From: Pseudothioclava arenosa
Lineage (GTDB): Bacteria > Pseudomonadota > Alphaproteobacteria > Rhodobacterales > Rhodobacteraceae
NCBI RefSeq assembly: GCF_002358085.1
Contig: NZ_NTJD01000001.1
Coordinates: 310,001-374,000, forward strand
Length of the DNA: 64,000 nucleotides
Direction of reading: 5' to 3'
The notes below the pieces were generated by a model. The model saw only the letters and a list, made by a program, of their open reading frames with translations, searched no databases and was not told the DNA's origin. This document shows positions 45,372 to 53,908 of the stretch, in pieces. A program made the position numbers and the translations under genes. The stretch's first letter is position 1. Each line of letters starts with the position of its first letter.

Positions 45372-46580
45372 ATGCGCGGCCCCTTGCGTCCCTTCCTCCA
45401 AGATCCGGCGCTGGGCCTTTCGGCGGCGCTGATGCTCCTGTTCGGCAGTTATGCCGCAACGATGGCGCCCTATACGTCGGCGCTGGCTGTGACGGTTTTC
45501 GGCCTTTCGGAGCGCGCCTATTCGCTGGTGCTGGTGGTGGCGTCTACGGTGGCGGTGTCGTCCTCGGTGGGGCTTGGCATTCTGGCCGATCAGCGTGCGA
45601 ACCGGCGCGGGATCGCGCTGTTTTCTGGGGCGATGCTGGCGCTGGGGCAGGGGCTGATCCTGAGCACGGGCGCGCCCTGGGCCTTCGTGCTGGCCTCGGC
45701 ACTGATCCTGCCGCTGTCGGGCTCGATCTTTGGCCAGCTCTTCGCGCTGTCGCGGCTCGCCGCCTCGACCCGCCCCGAGGCCGAGCGCCCGGCGATTCAG
45801 GCAACGCTGCGTGCGGTTTTCGCGCTGCCTTGGGTCGTCGTCTTACCGATCTGGTCGGTGGTGTTTCAGGGCGGCGCCTCGCTGATGATCGTCTATCCGG
45901 TCGGGCTGGCGCTGGCGCTGGGCTTTCTGGGTCTGAGCTGGCTGTTCTGGCCGCGCGATGGCGCGACGCGCTGGCCCGATCCGAAATCGGGTCTGAGCTT
46001 TCGCCAGTCGCTGCGCGAGATCGGCCACCCGGCGGTGTTGGCGCGGGTTCTGGCATTGGGGCCGGTGCATGGCTCGGTGATGCTTTATATGGTGGTGCTG
46101 GGGCTGGTGTTTACCGCGACGCCGGGGCGCGGCGCGCAGGATGTGGCGCTTTACGCGGGGCTTCTGGGGGGCGTCGAGGTGCCCTTCATGCTGGCGCTGC
46201 CGCGGATCATCGGACGGCTGCCGCGGCAGGGAATGATCGTCGCGGGCATGGTGCTTTACGCGATCCACCTGGCGGGCTTGCCGCTTCTGGCGGAGACGCC
46301 TTTCGTCTGGGCGCTGATCCTGCCCGGCGCGATGGGCGGCGCAGTGATCCTGACCCAGCCGATGGCCTATCTGCAGGACCTGATGGGCACGCGGCCCGGG
46401 GCGGGGGCCTCGCTGATGGCCTTGCAGAAACTGGCCGGAGACGCGATCTGCGCGGGCACCTTTGCACTTGGCACCTGGATCGCGGGCTACGAACTGGCCG
46501 CGCTGATGGGGGCGGGGCTGGCGGTGGCGGGGGCGGTGGCGCTTTGGGCGATGGACCGGCGCGCCGATCCCTTGGCGTGA
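45372..46580 (+). CDS. MFS permease, SetA-like
   Basis: The 402-residue protein has about twelve hydrophobic segments beginning ALMLLFGSYAATMAPYTSAL, with a charged loop after helix 2 (ADQRANRRGIALF) as in the major facilitator superfamily. Organisation resembles sugar-efflux (Set) transporters, but the substrate is unknown. The start lies one base after the flavin oxidase stop, implying translational coupling. Its stop abuts the convergent tesA stop with no bases between. Confidence 0.83.
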   Translation: MRGPLRPFLQDPALGLSAALMLLFGSYAATMAPYTSALAVTVFGLSERAYSLVLVVASTVAVSSSVGLGILADQRANRRGIALFSGAMLALGQGLILSTGAPWAFVLASALILPLSGSIFGQLFALSRLAASTRPEAERPAIQATLRAVFALPWVVVLPIWSVVFQGGASLMIVYPVGLALALGFLGLSWLFWPRDGATRWPDPKSGLSFRQSLREIGHPAVLARVLALGPVHGSVMLYMVVLGLVFTATPGRGAQDVALYAGLLGGVEVPFMLALPRIIGRLPRQGMIVAGMVLYAIHLAGLPLLAETPFVWALILPGAMGGAVILTQPMAYLQDLMGTRPGAGASLMALQKLAGDAICAGTFALGTWIAGYELAALMGAGLAVAGAVALWAMDRRADPLA

Positions 46581-47282
46581 TCAGCCCGCCTTTGCCCGCG
46601 CGATCAGCTCAAGCACTTTCGGCCCCAGCTCGCGGATGATCAGCGCCACGCCCTCCGGCGAGGGATGTATCCCGTCGCCCTGCATCAGCCCCAGCGCCGC
46701 GCGTTCCTGCGGCGGGTAGGCCATGATCGGCGCATAGATGTTTTCCAGCAGGAGCGTATCGTAGCGCGCCGCCAGTTCGGGCCAGAGCGCATCGAACTCG
46801 GTCTTGTAGGCGGGCCCGTAATTGCCCGGCGCCTCCAGCCCGACCAAGAGCACCGGCACCTCGCGCGCCTTCAGCTCATCGAGCATCGCCGAGAGGTTCT
46901 CGCGCGCCTGCGCCGGGGGCAACCCACGCAGCATGTCATTGCCCCCAAGCTCCAGAATGACCGCATCCGTTCCCCCGGTCAGCGACCAGGCCAGCCGCTC
47001 GCGCCCGCCTGCCGTGGTGTCGCCCGAGACGCCCGCGTTGACCACGCGCACCTCGGCGCCCTGCGTGAACAACCAGCCACGCAGCTGGTCGACAAGGCCT
47101 TCGCCGGGGTTCAGCCCATAGCCCTGCGTGATCGAATCCCCCAAGGCCACCACTTCGACCGCCTCGGCCTCGGCGCGCTGGCCAAAGGGCAGGGCGAAAA
47201 CCAGAAAACCCGTCGCGATCAGCTTGCACAGGCGCGCGCAGGGACCATATCGAAGGGTAAGCAGAGGCAGGCGGATTTTCAT
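46581..47282 (-). CDS. tesA: Arylesterase / lysophospholipase TesA-like (SGNH)
   Basis: The 233-residue exported hydrolase has a signal (LCKLIATGFLVFALPFGQRA), then the SGNH blocks VVALGDSITQGYG (nucleophile Ser), NAGVSGDTTAGG, ILELGGNDMLRG and DGIHPSPEG (catalytic Asp/His). TesA acts as thioesterase, lysophospholipase and esterase in the periplasm. It is divergent from ybbA as in many proteobacteria; here the two ATG codons overlap within CATG, so each promoter must lie inside the other gene unless a start is misplaced. Confidence 0.9.
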   Translation of the reverse strand: MKIRLPLLTLRYGPCARLCKLIATGFLVFALPFGQRAEAEAVEVVALGDSITQGYGLNPGEGLVDQLRGWLFTQGAEVRVVNAGVSGDTTAGGRERLAWSLTGGTDAVILELGGNDMLRGLPPAQARENLSAMLDELKAREVPVLLVGLEAPGNYGPAYKTEFDALWPELAARYDTLLLENIYAPIMAYPPQERAALGLMQGDGIHPSPEGVALIIRELGPKVLELIARAKAG

Positions 47283-47949
47283 GACGGATACGATCCTTTC
47301 CCTTTCGGACGTTGGGCTTACCTTGGACGGGAATGCCGGCCCCGTCGAGATTTTGCAGGGCATCTCACTGGATATTGAGCAGGGCAGCTCGGTCGGGCTG
47401 ACCGGTCCGTCGGGCTCGGGCAAATCCTCGCTCCTGATGCTGATGGGGGGGCTTGAACGCGCGACGCGGGGCTCGATCCAGGTGCTTGGCCAGGATCTTG
47501 GCGCGATGGACGAGGATCAACTCGCGCGGTTTCGGCGCGGGCGGATGGGCATCGTGTTCCAATCTTTCCATCTTGTGCCGACGATGACCGCGCTGGAGAA
47601 CGTGGCGCTGCCGCTGGAAATCATGGGAGAGGCCGATGCATTCGCCCGTGCCGAGGCCGAGCTGGCCGCCGTGGGGCTTGGCCATCGCGGCCATCACTAC
47701 CCCTCCGAGATGTCGGGCGGCGAGCAACAGCGCGTGGCGCTGGCTCGCGCGGTGGTGACGCGCCCCGCGGTCCTGCTGGCCGATGAGCCGACGGGGAACC
47801 TCGATGCGGCCAATGGCGCGGCGATCATGGACCTGTTGTTCGGTTTGCAGGAGCGCCACGGCGCCACGCTGGTTCTGGTGACCCACGCGCCCGAGCTGGC
47901 GGCGCGGTGCGACCGGGTCGTGCAGCTCAGCGACGGGGCGCTGGCATGA
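47281..47949 (+). CDS. ybbA: ABC transporter ATP-binding protein YbbA
   Basis: The 222-residue MacB/LolD-type ATPase has Walker A GPSGSGKSSLL, Q-loop FQSFHLVPT, signature MSGGEQQRVALARA, Walker B LLADEPTGNLD and LVTHAPEL. It pairs with the large permease downstream. The start overlaps the tesA start on the other strand. The stop overlaps the permease start (ATGA). Confidence 0.93.
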   Translation: MTDTILSLSDVGLTLDGNAGPVEILQGISLDIEQGSSVGLTGPSGSGKSSLLMLMGGLERATRGSIQVLGQDLGAMDEDQLARFRRGRMGIVFQSFHLVPTMTALENVALPLEIMGEADAFARAEAELAAVGLGHRGHHYPSEMSGGEQQRVALARAVVTRPAVLLADEPTGNLDAANGAAIMDLLFGLQERHGATLVLVTHAPELAARCDRVVQLSDGALA

Positions 47950-50453
47950 TGCTTTCGGCGCGTATCGCGGCGCGCGAGCTGCGCGGCGGCATCCGGGGGT
48001 TTCGGGTGTTCCTGCTCTGCCTGATGCTGGGCGTGGCGGCAATTGCCTCGGTCGGTCTGGTGCGTGGCGCGATCCGCGAGGCGCTGTCCGATCAGGGGGC
48101 GATGCTCTTGGGCGGCGACGCGCAATATGACTTCACCTATCGCCGCGCGACCCCCGAGGAGCGCGCCTGGATCGACGATCACGCGGCGGCCGTGTCCGAG
48201 GTGATCGAGTTCCGTTCGATGCTGACGCGCGGGGCTGGCGATGCGCTGGAAACCGCGCTGACGCAGGTCAAGGCGGTGGATGGCGCGCATCCGCTGATTG
48301 GCGCGCTGGTGCTGGATCCGCCAGTGCCGATGGGCGCGCTTGGCCCCGAGGGGGGCTTGCCGGGCATTTTCCTCGACCAGATTTTGGCCGACCGGCTGGG
48401 CCTTGCGCCGGGCGATACCGTGCAGCTTGCGGGCCAGCCCTTTGCCTATCGCGCCGCGATTACCCGCGAGCCCGACTCGACCGGCGCGGGCATCGGGCTC
48501 GGGCCGCGTTCGATCGTGGCGCTCTCGGCAATCGAGGCGACGCCGATCCTTGCGCCGGGTTCGCTCTATGAGACCGAATATCGCGTGATCCTGCCCGAGG
48601 GCACGGATCTCGATGCTGCCAAAACTGCCGCCGAGGCGCGGTTCGAGGGCGCGGGCATGCGCTGGTCCGACAGCCGCCGCGCCGCGCCCGGCGCGGATCG
48701 GTTCGTGGACCGGCTCGGGTCGTTCCTTGTGCTGGTCGGTCTGGCCGGGCTTGCGGTGGGGGGAGTCGGCATCTCGGCCACGGTTTCGGCCTGGATCGAG
48801 CGCAAGGCCGAAACCGTCGCGACCCTGCGCGCGCTTGGCGCCGCGGGGGGCACGATCCGCGCGATTTTCCTGTGGCAGCTCGCGGCGCTGAGTGCGCTTG
48901 GCATCGTTGCGGGGCTGGGCCTTGCGGCGCTTGTGGTGGTGCTGGCCGCAGGCGTGATCGAGGCGGCTTTGCCGATCCCCGTCACCATCGCGCTGAGCGC
49001 CGGGCCGATGCTTGAGGCGGCGGTTTACGGCGCGCTGGTCGCGGCGATCTTCGCGCTCTGGCCGCTGGCGCGGATGGCCACGACGCGCTCGGGCGCGCTG
49101 TATCGGGCAGGGCGTGGGCGGCGCTGGCCGTCCTGGCCCGCGCTGGTCTTGATGGCGGTGTTGGTGGCGGTGCTCTTGGCGGCGGCGGTGGCGTTTTCCG
49201 GCCTTGTCGGGCTGACGCTGGGCACGTTTGGCGGGGTCGTGGGCGCGCTGGTGTTGCTGTGGCTGGCAGCCTTCGGGCTGCGGCTTCTGGCGCGCCGGGC
49301 GGCGCATCTGTCGCGGGGCCGTCCGGCTCTGCGGGCAGCCCTGGCAGCGATCGGCGCCCCGCGCTCCGAGGCGGCGCCGGTGATCTTGTCGCTGGGGCTC
49401 GGGCTGTCGGTGCTGGCGGCGGTGGGGCAGGTCGATGCGGCGCTGCGCTCGGCCATTCAGCGCGACTTGCCCGATGTCGCGCCCGCCTATTTCATGATCG
49501 ACATCCAGAACAGCCAGTTGCCCGAGTTTCTGACGACCCTCGACACGCTTGGCACGGTGGACAAGGTCGAGACCGCGCCGATGCTGCGTGGCGTCATCAC
49601 CGAGATCAACGGCCAGCCCGCGCGCGAGGTGGCGGGCGAGCATTGGGTGCTGCGCGGTGACCGGGGCGTGACCTATGCGACCACCCCGCGCGAGGCGCTG
49701 ACGGCGGGTACCTTCTGGCCCGAGGATTACGCGGGCCCGCCGCAGGCCTCGTTTGCCGCGAAAGAGGCACAGGAACTCGGCCTGAAACTCGGCGACAAGA
49801 TCACCGTCAATATCCTTGGTCGCGACATCGAGGCCGCGATCACCTCGCTGCGTGACGTGGATTTCTCGACCGCCGGGATCGGCTTTGTGCTGACGCTGAA
49901 CCCGGCCGCCCTGCAGGGCGCGCCGCATGTCCATATCGCGACGATCTATGCTGCGCCCGAGGATGAGGCCGCGATCCTGCGCAGGGTCGCGCAGGAGTAT
50001 CCGAACGTGACCGCGATCCGGGTGCGCGATGCGATCGCGCGGGTCTCGGAGGCCCTGGGCACGATTGCGCGGGCGACCTCGCTGGCGGCGGGGGTGACGC
50101 TGTTGACGGGCTTTGTCGTCCTGATCGGCGCCGCGGCTGCGGGCGAGGGCGCGCGCAACTGGGAGGCCGCGATGCTCAAGACCCTGGGCGCGACGCGGGC
50201 GACGATCTTGCGCTCTTTCGCGCTGCGGGCCGCCTTGATGGGGGCGGCGGCAGGGCTTGTCGCGATCGGCTTCGGGGCGCTGGCGGGTTATGCCGTGCTC
50301 GAATGGGTGATGGAGGCGCAGTATCGCTTTGCGCCGCTGCCGGCGCTCGCGATCGTGCTGGGCGGTGTGCTGGTCACGCTGACGGCGGGGCTGGTGTTCG
50401 CGCTGCGTCCGCTCGCGGCGCGTCCGGCCCGGATCTTGCGCGCGCGGGAATGA
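47946..50453 (+). CDS. ybbP: FtsX-like ABC permease YbbP
   Basis: The 835-residue protein has an N-terminal helix (FRVFLLCLMLGVAAIASVGL), a large periplasmic domain, and two FtsX-type membrane modules (SFLVLVGLAGLAVGGVGISA in the first, ATSLAAGVTLLTGFVVLIGA in the second). This is the YbbP type rather than a substrate channel. With YbbA and TesA it is thought to act on envelope lipids or hydrophobic compounds. A repeat unit begins three bases after its stop. Confidence 0.92.
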   Translation: MMLSARIAARELRGGIRGFRVFLLCLMLGVAAIASVGLVRGAIREALSDQGAMLLGGDAQYDFTYRRATPEERAWIDDHAAAVSEVIEFRSMLTRGAGDALETALTQVKAVDGAHPLIGALVLDPPVPMGALGPEGGLPGIFLDQILADRLGLAPGDTVQLAGQPFAYRAAITREPDSTGAGIGLGPRSIVALSAIEATPILAPGSLYETEYRVILPEGTDLDAAKTAAEARFEGAGMRWSDSRRAAPGADRFVDRLGSFLVLVGLAGLAVGGVGISATVSAWIERKAETVATLRALGAAGGTIRAIFLWQLAALSALGIVAGLGLAALVVVLAAGVIEAALPIPVTIALSAGPMLEAAVYGALVAAIFALWPLARMATTRSGALYRAGRGRRWPSWPALVLMAVLVAVLLAAAVAFSGLVGLTLGTFGGVVGALVLLWLAAFGLRLLARRAAHLSRGRPALRAALAAIGAPRSEAAPVILSLGLGLSVLAAVGQVDAALRSAIQRDLPDVAPAYFMIDIQNSQLPEFLTTLDTLGTVDKVETAPMLRGVITEINGQPAREVAGEHWVLRGDRGVTYATTPREALTAGTFWPEDYAGPPQASFAAKEAQELGLKLGDKITVNILGRDIEAAITSLRDVDFSTAGIGFVLTLNPAALQGAPHVHIATIYAAPEDEAAILRRVAQEYPNVTAIRVRDAIARVSEALGTIARATSLAAGVTLLTGFVVLIGAAAAGEGARNWEAAMLKTLGATRATILRSFALRAALMGAAAGLVAIGFGALAGYAVLEWVMEAQYRFAPLPALAIVLGGVLVTLTAGLVFALRPLAARPARILRARE

Positions 50454-50456
50454 CGG

Positions 50457-50493
50457 AGGCCTCCGGCGGGAGTATTTTTGGCTCGATGAAAGG
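50457..50493 (+). repeat. Dispersed intergenic repeat, unit 6 (short form)
   Basis: AGGCCTCCGGCGGGAGTATT, then TTTGGCTCGATGAAAGG. It fills the gap between the convergent ybbP and lytic transglycosylase stops, and is nearly identical to unit 4. Confidence 0.82.
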
Positions 50494-50495
50494 GC

Positions 50496-50981
50496 TTAGC
50501 GCAGCCCGGTTTCCTTGAGGATGCCGCGCCGTTTGGCCTCGTAGTAATAGCCCTTGGCATACCACATCACCGCGCGCTCTTCGGAGCCATCGGCGCACAT
50601 CCACGCGCCGCGCAGGTATTTCACCGCGTATTTCAGGTTGGTGTCCGCATCGAGCAGATCATGCGGTTTGCCCTTGAAGCCCATGCCGCGCGCGGTTTGC
50701 GGCAGGATCTGCATCAACCCGTAATAGGGGCCGTTGCGCGCGCCGGGGCGATAGTTGCTTTCGCGCTGGACGACTCGGTGCACGAGGCTGCGCGGCACCT
50801 CGTAACGATCGGCGTAATGGTTGATAAGCTTGCGCAATTCGGCGGTTTCGCCCGGGTAAAGGGGCGGGTTGTGGCGCGTCCCCTCGCGCGCGGAGGATTT
50901 GGAGCTTTCACGCCCCGCGGGCTGGCCGCAGGCGGCGAGCGACAGGGCGGAGAGACAAAGGGCGCGGCGAGACAGGAGCAT
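50496..50981 (-). CDS. Lytic transglycosylase-family lipoprotein
   Basis: The 161-residue protein has a lipoprotein signal (LCLSALSLAACG, lipobox LAAC) and an SLT/lysozyme-like domain with the catalytic Glu in VVQRESNYRPGARN and the GLMQILPQTARGMG motif. The domain is short for a Slt70-type enzyme but comparable to MltE/EmtA. It cleaves peptidoglycan glycan strands, probably at the outer membrane. Confidence 0.92.
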   Translation of the reverse strand: MLLSRRALCLSALSLAACGQPAGRESSKSSAREGTRHNPPLYPGETAELRKLINHYADRYEVPRSLVHRVVQRESNYRPGARNGPYYGLMQILPQTARGMGFKGKPHDLLDADTNLKYAVKYLRGAWMCADGSEERAVMWYAKGYYYEAKRRGILKETGLR

Positions 50982-51073
50982 GGAGCCTCCGAAAACTGGG
51001 TCGATGCGACTTAGCCATGGTTTGTGCCCCGTGCAAAGCCGGGGATTTCGGCATCGGCGCCCGATTGCCGATG

Positions 51074-53479
51074 TCAGGCGCGGCGCAGGCGCAGCGCGTT
51101 GGTGACCACGAAGACCGAGGAAAACGCCATCGCCCCCGCCGCCAGCATCGGCGAGAGGCCGGGGCCGCCGAAGGGCTTCAGCACCCCCATCGCCACCGGG
51201 ATCAGCGCGGTGTTATAGGCGAAGGCCCAGAACAGGTTCTGGCGGATGTTGCGCATCACCGCGCGTGACAGCACCAGCGCGCGCGCCACCCCCTGAGGAT
51301 CACCGCCCATCAGCACGACCTCGGCGGCCTCGATCGCGACATCGGTTCCGGTGCCAATCGCGATGCCGACATCGGCGGCGGCGAGCGCGGGCGCATCATT
51401 GATGCCGTCGCCGACAAAGGCCACGGCGCCTGCGCGACCGAGCTCTGTGACCGCCGCGACCTTGCCCTCGGGCAGGACCTCGGCGATGACGCGGTCGATG
51501 CCGAGCGTGCGGCCTACGGCCTCGGCGGTGCGCCGCGTGTCGCCCGAGACCATCGCGGTTTCAACGCCCGCCTGATGCAGCGCAGCGATTGCCTGTTTGG
51601 CACTATCTTTCACCGGGTCCGAGACCGCGATTAGCGCCGCCAACCGCCCGTCGATCGCGATCCAGATCGGGGTTTTCCCCGCCCCGGCCAGATCGGCGGC
51701 CTGCGCGGCCAGAGGCGCGGTGTCGATACCCGCCTCGTCCATCGCGCGGGTATTGCCGATCAGGAAGGGCGCGCCCTCGACCTGTGCCGACAGCCCGCGC
51801 CCGGTCAGCGCCTTGATGCGCTTGGCCTGGCGCTCCGGTAGGGCGCGCGCGGCGGCTTCAGCGAGGATCGCATGGGCCAGCGGATGCTCCGAGCGCGCCT
51901 CGGCGGCGGCGGCACGGGCCAGCGCCTCGTTGCCATCCATGCCGGGGGCTGCGATCAGATCAGTCAGGGCCGGGGCGCCCATGGTCAGCGTGCCGGTCTT
52001 GTCGAAGCCCACGATTTTCACTTCGGAAAGCCGTTGCAGCGCGTCGCCGCGCCGGAACAGGAGGCCCAGTTCCGCGCCGCGCCCGGTGCCGACGAGGATC
52101 GAGACCGGCGTCGCCAGCCCCATCGCGCAGGGGCAGGCGATGATCATCACCGAGACGGCGGCGATGAAGGCGGGGGTGAAGCCCTGACCCGCCAGCATCC
52201 AGAGCGCGAAGGTCAGCACCGAAAGCGCCATCACCGCGGGCACAAACACCCGCGTCACCTTGTCGACCAGCGCCTGCACGGGCAGCTTCTGGCCCTGCGC
52301 CTCTTCGACCAGCGCGATGATCCGCGACAAGACCGTGTCGCCGCCCGTCGCGGTGACGCGATAGGCAAGCGCCGACTGGCCGTTGACGGTGCCGCCGGTG
52401 ACCGGCGCGCCTTCGGTTTTCTCGATGGGGGCAGGTTCACCCGTCAGCATGCTTTCGTCGATCCAGCCGTGGCCCTCGGTCACGACGCCATCCACCGCGA
52501 CGCGCTCGCCGGGGTTCAGCAGCACGATATCGCCCGGCGCCAGTTCATCGACGGGGAGCTCGATCACGCCGTCTTCGCGCTGGACACGCGCCGAAGTGGG
52601 GCGCAGCGCGACGAGGCGCGAGATTGCCTCGCCCGCGCGGCCCTTGGCGCGCGCTTCAAGCCAGCGCCCGACGAGGATCAGCGTGACGATCACGGCGGCC
52701 GCCTCGAAATAAACCTCGCGCGCCTCGGGCGGGAACAGGCCCGGCACCAGCACGACGAGCGCCGAGTAGAGAAACGCCGCCGAGGCGCCCATCGCCACGA
52801 GCGAGTTCATCTCGGGCGCGCCGCGCAACAGAGCCGGGAAGCCGAGCCGCAGGAACACCCGCCCCGGCAGCGCCAGCACCAGCGCCGTGAGGACGAACTG
52901 GATCCACCAACTCGCCTGCATCCCGATCGAATTCATGATCGCTTGGTGAAAGCCCGGGATCGTATGCGCGCCCATCGCCAGCACGAAAACCGGCGTGGTC
53001 AGGACGGCCGAGAGGATCACATCACGCTTGAGCCGGGCGGCCTCGGCGGCCTGTTTCTCGGTCACCGGGGCGGGGGCGGCGCCACCCGAGGCGAGCGTCG
53101 CGGTGACGCCTGCGTCCTGGAGCGCCCGGATCAATTCCGAAGGCGCAATCGCGCCCTGGGCGTAAGAAACCTGCAGCCCCTCGGACGCAGGCGTCACCGA
53201 GAACACGCCCGATTGCGCCGCCAATATCTCGGCCGCCTTGGCCGCATCGCCCTCGGGGTGGATCAGGGCCTGGGCGCGGGCGGGCGGATAGCCCGCAGCC
53301 TCAAGCGCCGCCGCCAGCGAGGCGGGCGTTGCCGGGGCTTCGAAGCTCACCCGCGCCGAACGCGCCATCAGGTTCGCCGAAGCATCCTGCACGCCGGTCT
53401 CGGCGCTCAACGCGCGCTCGACCCGTCCGGTGCAGGCCCCGCAATGCATGGCGTCGATGATGAAGGTGGTCTGGTTCAT
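51074..53479 (-). CDS. copA: Copper-exporting P1B-type ATPase CopA
   Basis: The 801-residue pump has an N-terminal metal domain with CGAC at residues 13-16 (DAMHCGACTGRVERAL). A second ferredoxin-like domain (about residues 75-125) has lost its CxxC. The membrane core carries IACPCAMGLATP, phosphorylation site FDKTGTLTMG, HP locus SEHPLAHAIL and hinge FVGDGINDAPALA, plus YNTALIPVAMG near the end. It removes Cu(I) from the cytoplasm. It is divergent from a DUF2892 gene; no clear CueR palindrome was found upstream. Confidence 0.95.
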   Translation of the reverse strand: MNQTTFIIDAMHCGACTGRVERALSAETGVQDASANLMARSARVSFEAPATPASLAAALEAAGYPPARAQALIHPEGDAAKAAEILAAQSGVFSVTPASEGLQVSYAQGAIAPSELIRALQDAGVTATLASGGAAPAPVTEKQAAEAARLKRDVILSAVLTTPVFVLAMGAHTIPGFHQAIMNSIGMQASWWIQFVLTALVLALPGRVFLRLGFPALLRGAPEMNSLVAMGASAAFLYSALVVLVPGLFPPEAREVYFEAAAVIVTLILVGRWLEARAKGRAGEAISRLVALRPTSARVQREDGVIELPVDELAPGDIVLLNPGERVAVDGVVTEGHGWIDESMLTGEPAPIEKTEGAPVTGGTVNGQSALAYRVTATGGDTVLSRIIALVEEAQGQKLPVQALVDKVTRVFVPAVMALSVLTFALWMLAGQGFTPAFIAAVSVMIIACPCAMGLATPVSILVGTGRGAELGLLFRRGDALQRLSEVKIVGFDKTGTLTMGAPALTDLIAAPGMDGNEALARAAAAEARSEHPLAHAILAEAAARALPERQAKRIKALTGRGLSAQVEGAPFLIGNTRAMDEAGIDTAPLAAQAADLAGAGKTPIWIAIDGRLAALIAVSDPVKDSAKQAIAALHQAGVETAMVSGDTRRTAEAVGRTLGIDRVIAEVLPEGKVAAVTELGRAGAVAFVGDGINDAPALAAADVGIAIGTGTDVAIEAAEVVLMGGDPQGVARALVLSRAVMRNIRQNLFWAFAYNTALIPVAMGVLKPFGGPGLSPMLAAGAMAFSSVFVVTNALRLRRA

Positions 53480-53543
53480 GAGGCGCCCCTTTCGCCCAAT
53501 GACTTGGCGCGGGGGGCTGCCGGGGTCAAGCAGCGGAAGTCAC

Positions 53544-53559
53544 ATTCGAAATCTTGAAT
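53544..53559. promoter_or_regulatory. SqrR/BigR-type operator upstream of the DUF2892 gene
   Basis: ATTC-GAAATCTT-GAAT is a perfect match to the ATTC-N8-GAAT site that I recall for the sulfide-responsive repressor SqrR of R. capsulatus. It overlaps a predicted -35 element, as expected for repression. It lies 65 bases before copA on the other side, so copA could also be affected. Confidence 0.72.
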
Positions 53560-53582
53560 TTAATATGAGGAAATGCTATCTC
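53554..53582 (+). promoter_or_regulatory. Predicted promoter for the DUF2892 gene
   Basis: TTGAAT at 53554-53559, a 17-base spacer, TATCTC at 53577-53582. The -35 hexamer is the right arm of the SqrR-type operator. Transcription would start near 53589. Confidence 0.5.
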
Positions 53583-53618
53583 GCGGATCAGATCAACCCG
53601 TTTTCCAGGAGTCCTCCC

Positions 53619-53822
53619 ATGTCCATTGATCGCGCGATGTTCGCCTTTGCCGGCGCCATGGTTCTGCTCAGCGTCGTGCTGACCCAGTTCGTCCACCCCG
53701 GCTTCATGTGGTTCACCGTCTTCATCGGCGCCAACCTGTTCCAGTCGGCTTTCACCGGCTTCTGCCCGGCCGCCAAGATCTTCTCGAAGCTCGGCCTGCC
53801 GGTCGGCTGCGCCTTCAAATAA
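53619..53822 (+). CDS. DUF2892 (YgaP-like membrane) protein
   Basis: The 67-residue protein has two hydrophobic segments (FAFAGAMVLLSVVLTQFV and FMWFTVFIGANLFQSAF) and a C-terminal GFCPAAKIFSKLGLPVGCAF with two Cys, the pattern of DUF2892 domains. In other bacteria this domain is often fused or adjacent to rhodanese and sulfide-detoxification proteins. CCAGGAG precedes the ATG. The upstream SqrR-type operator supports a role in reactive-sulfur handling; the biochemical function is unknown. Confidence 0.88.
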   Translation: MSIDRAMFAFAGAMVLLSVVLTQFVHPGFMWFTVFIGANLFQSAFTGFCPAAKIFSKLGLPVGCAFK

Positions 53823-53908
53823 GCCAAAGCGGCAGCTCCTCGCGGTTTCGTTGGTTGTTCACGTTTTGGTGCTTTGGTAGCCTGAACGTGAACAGATCGG
53901 AGAATGCG

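Noticed and set aside
47697-49934. Minus-strand open frame of about 745 codons opposite ybbP
   Set aside because: Low-complexity Arg/Gln/His-rich translation with no motifs; antisense to a convincing permease.
53480-53543. CueR/HmrR-type copper promoter for copA
   Set aside because: TTGACC is present on the minus strand, but no CCTTCC/GGAAGG-type palindrome or convincing -10 at 19-20 bases was found.
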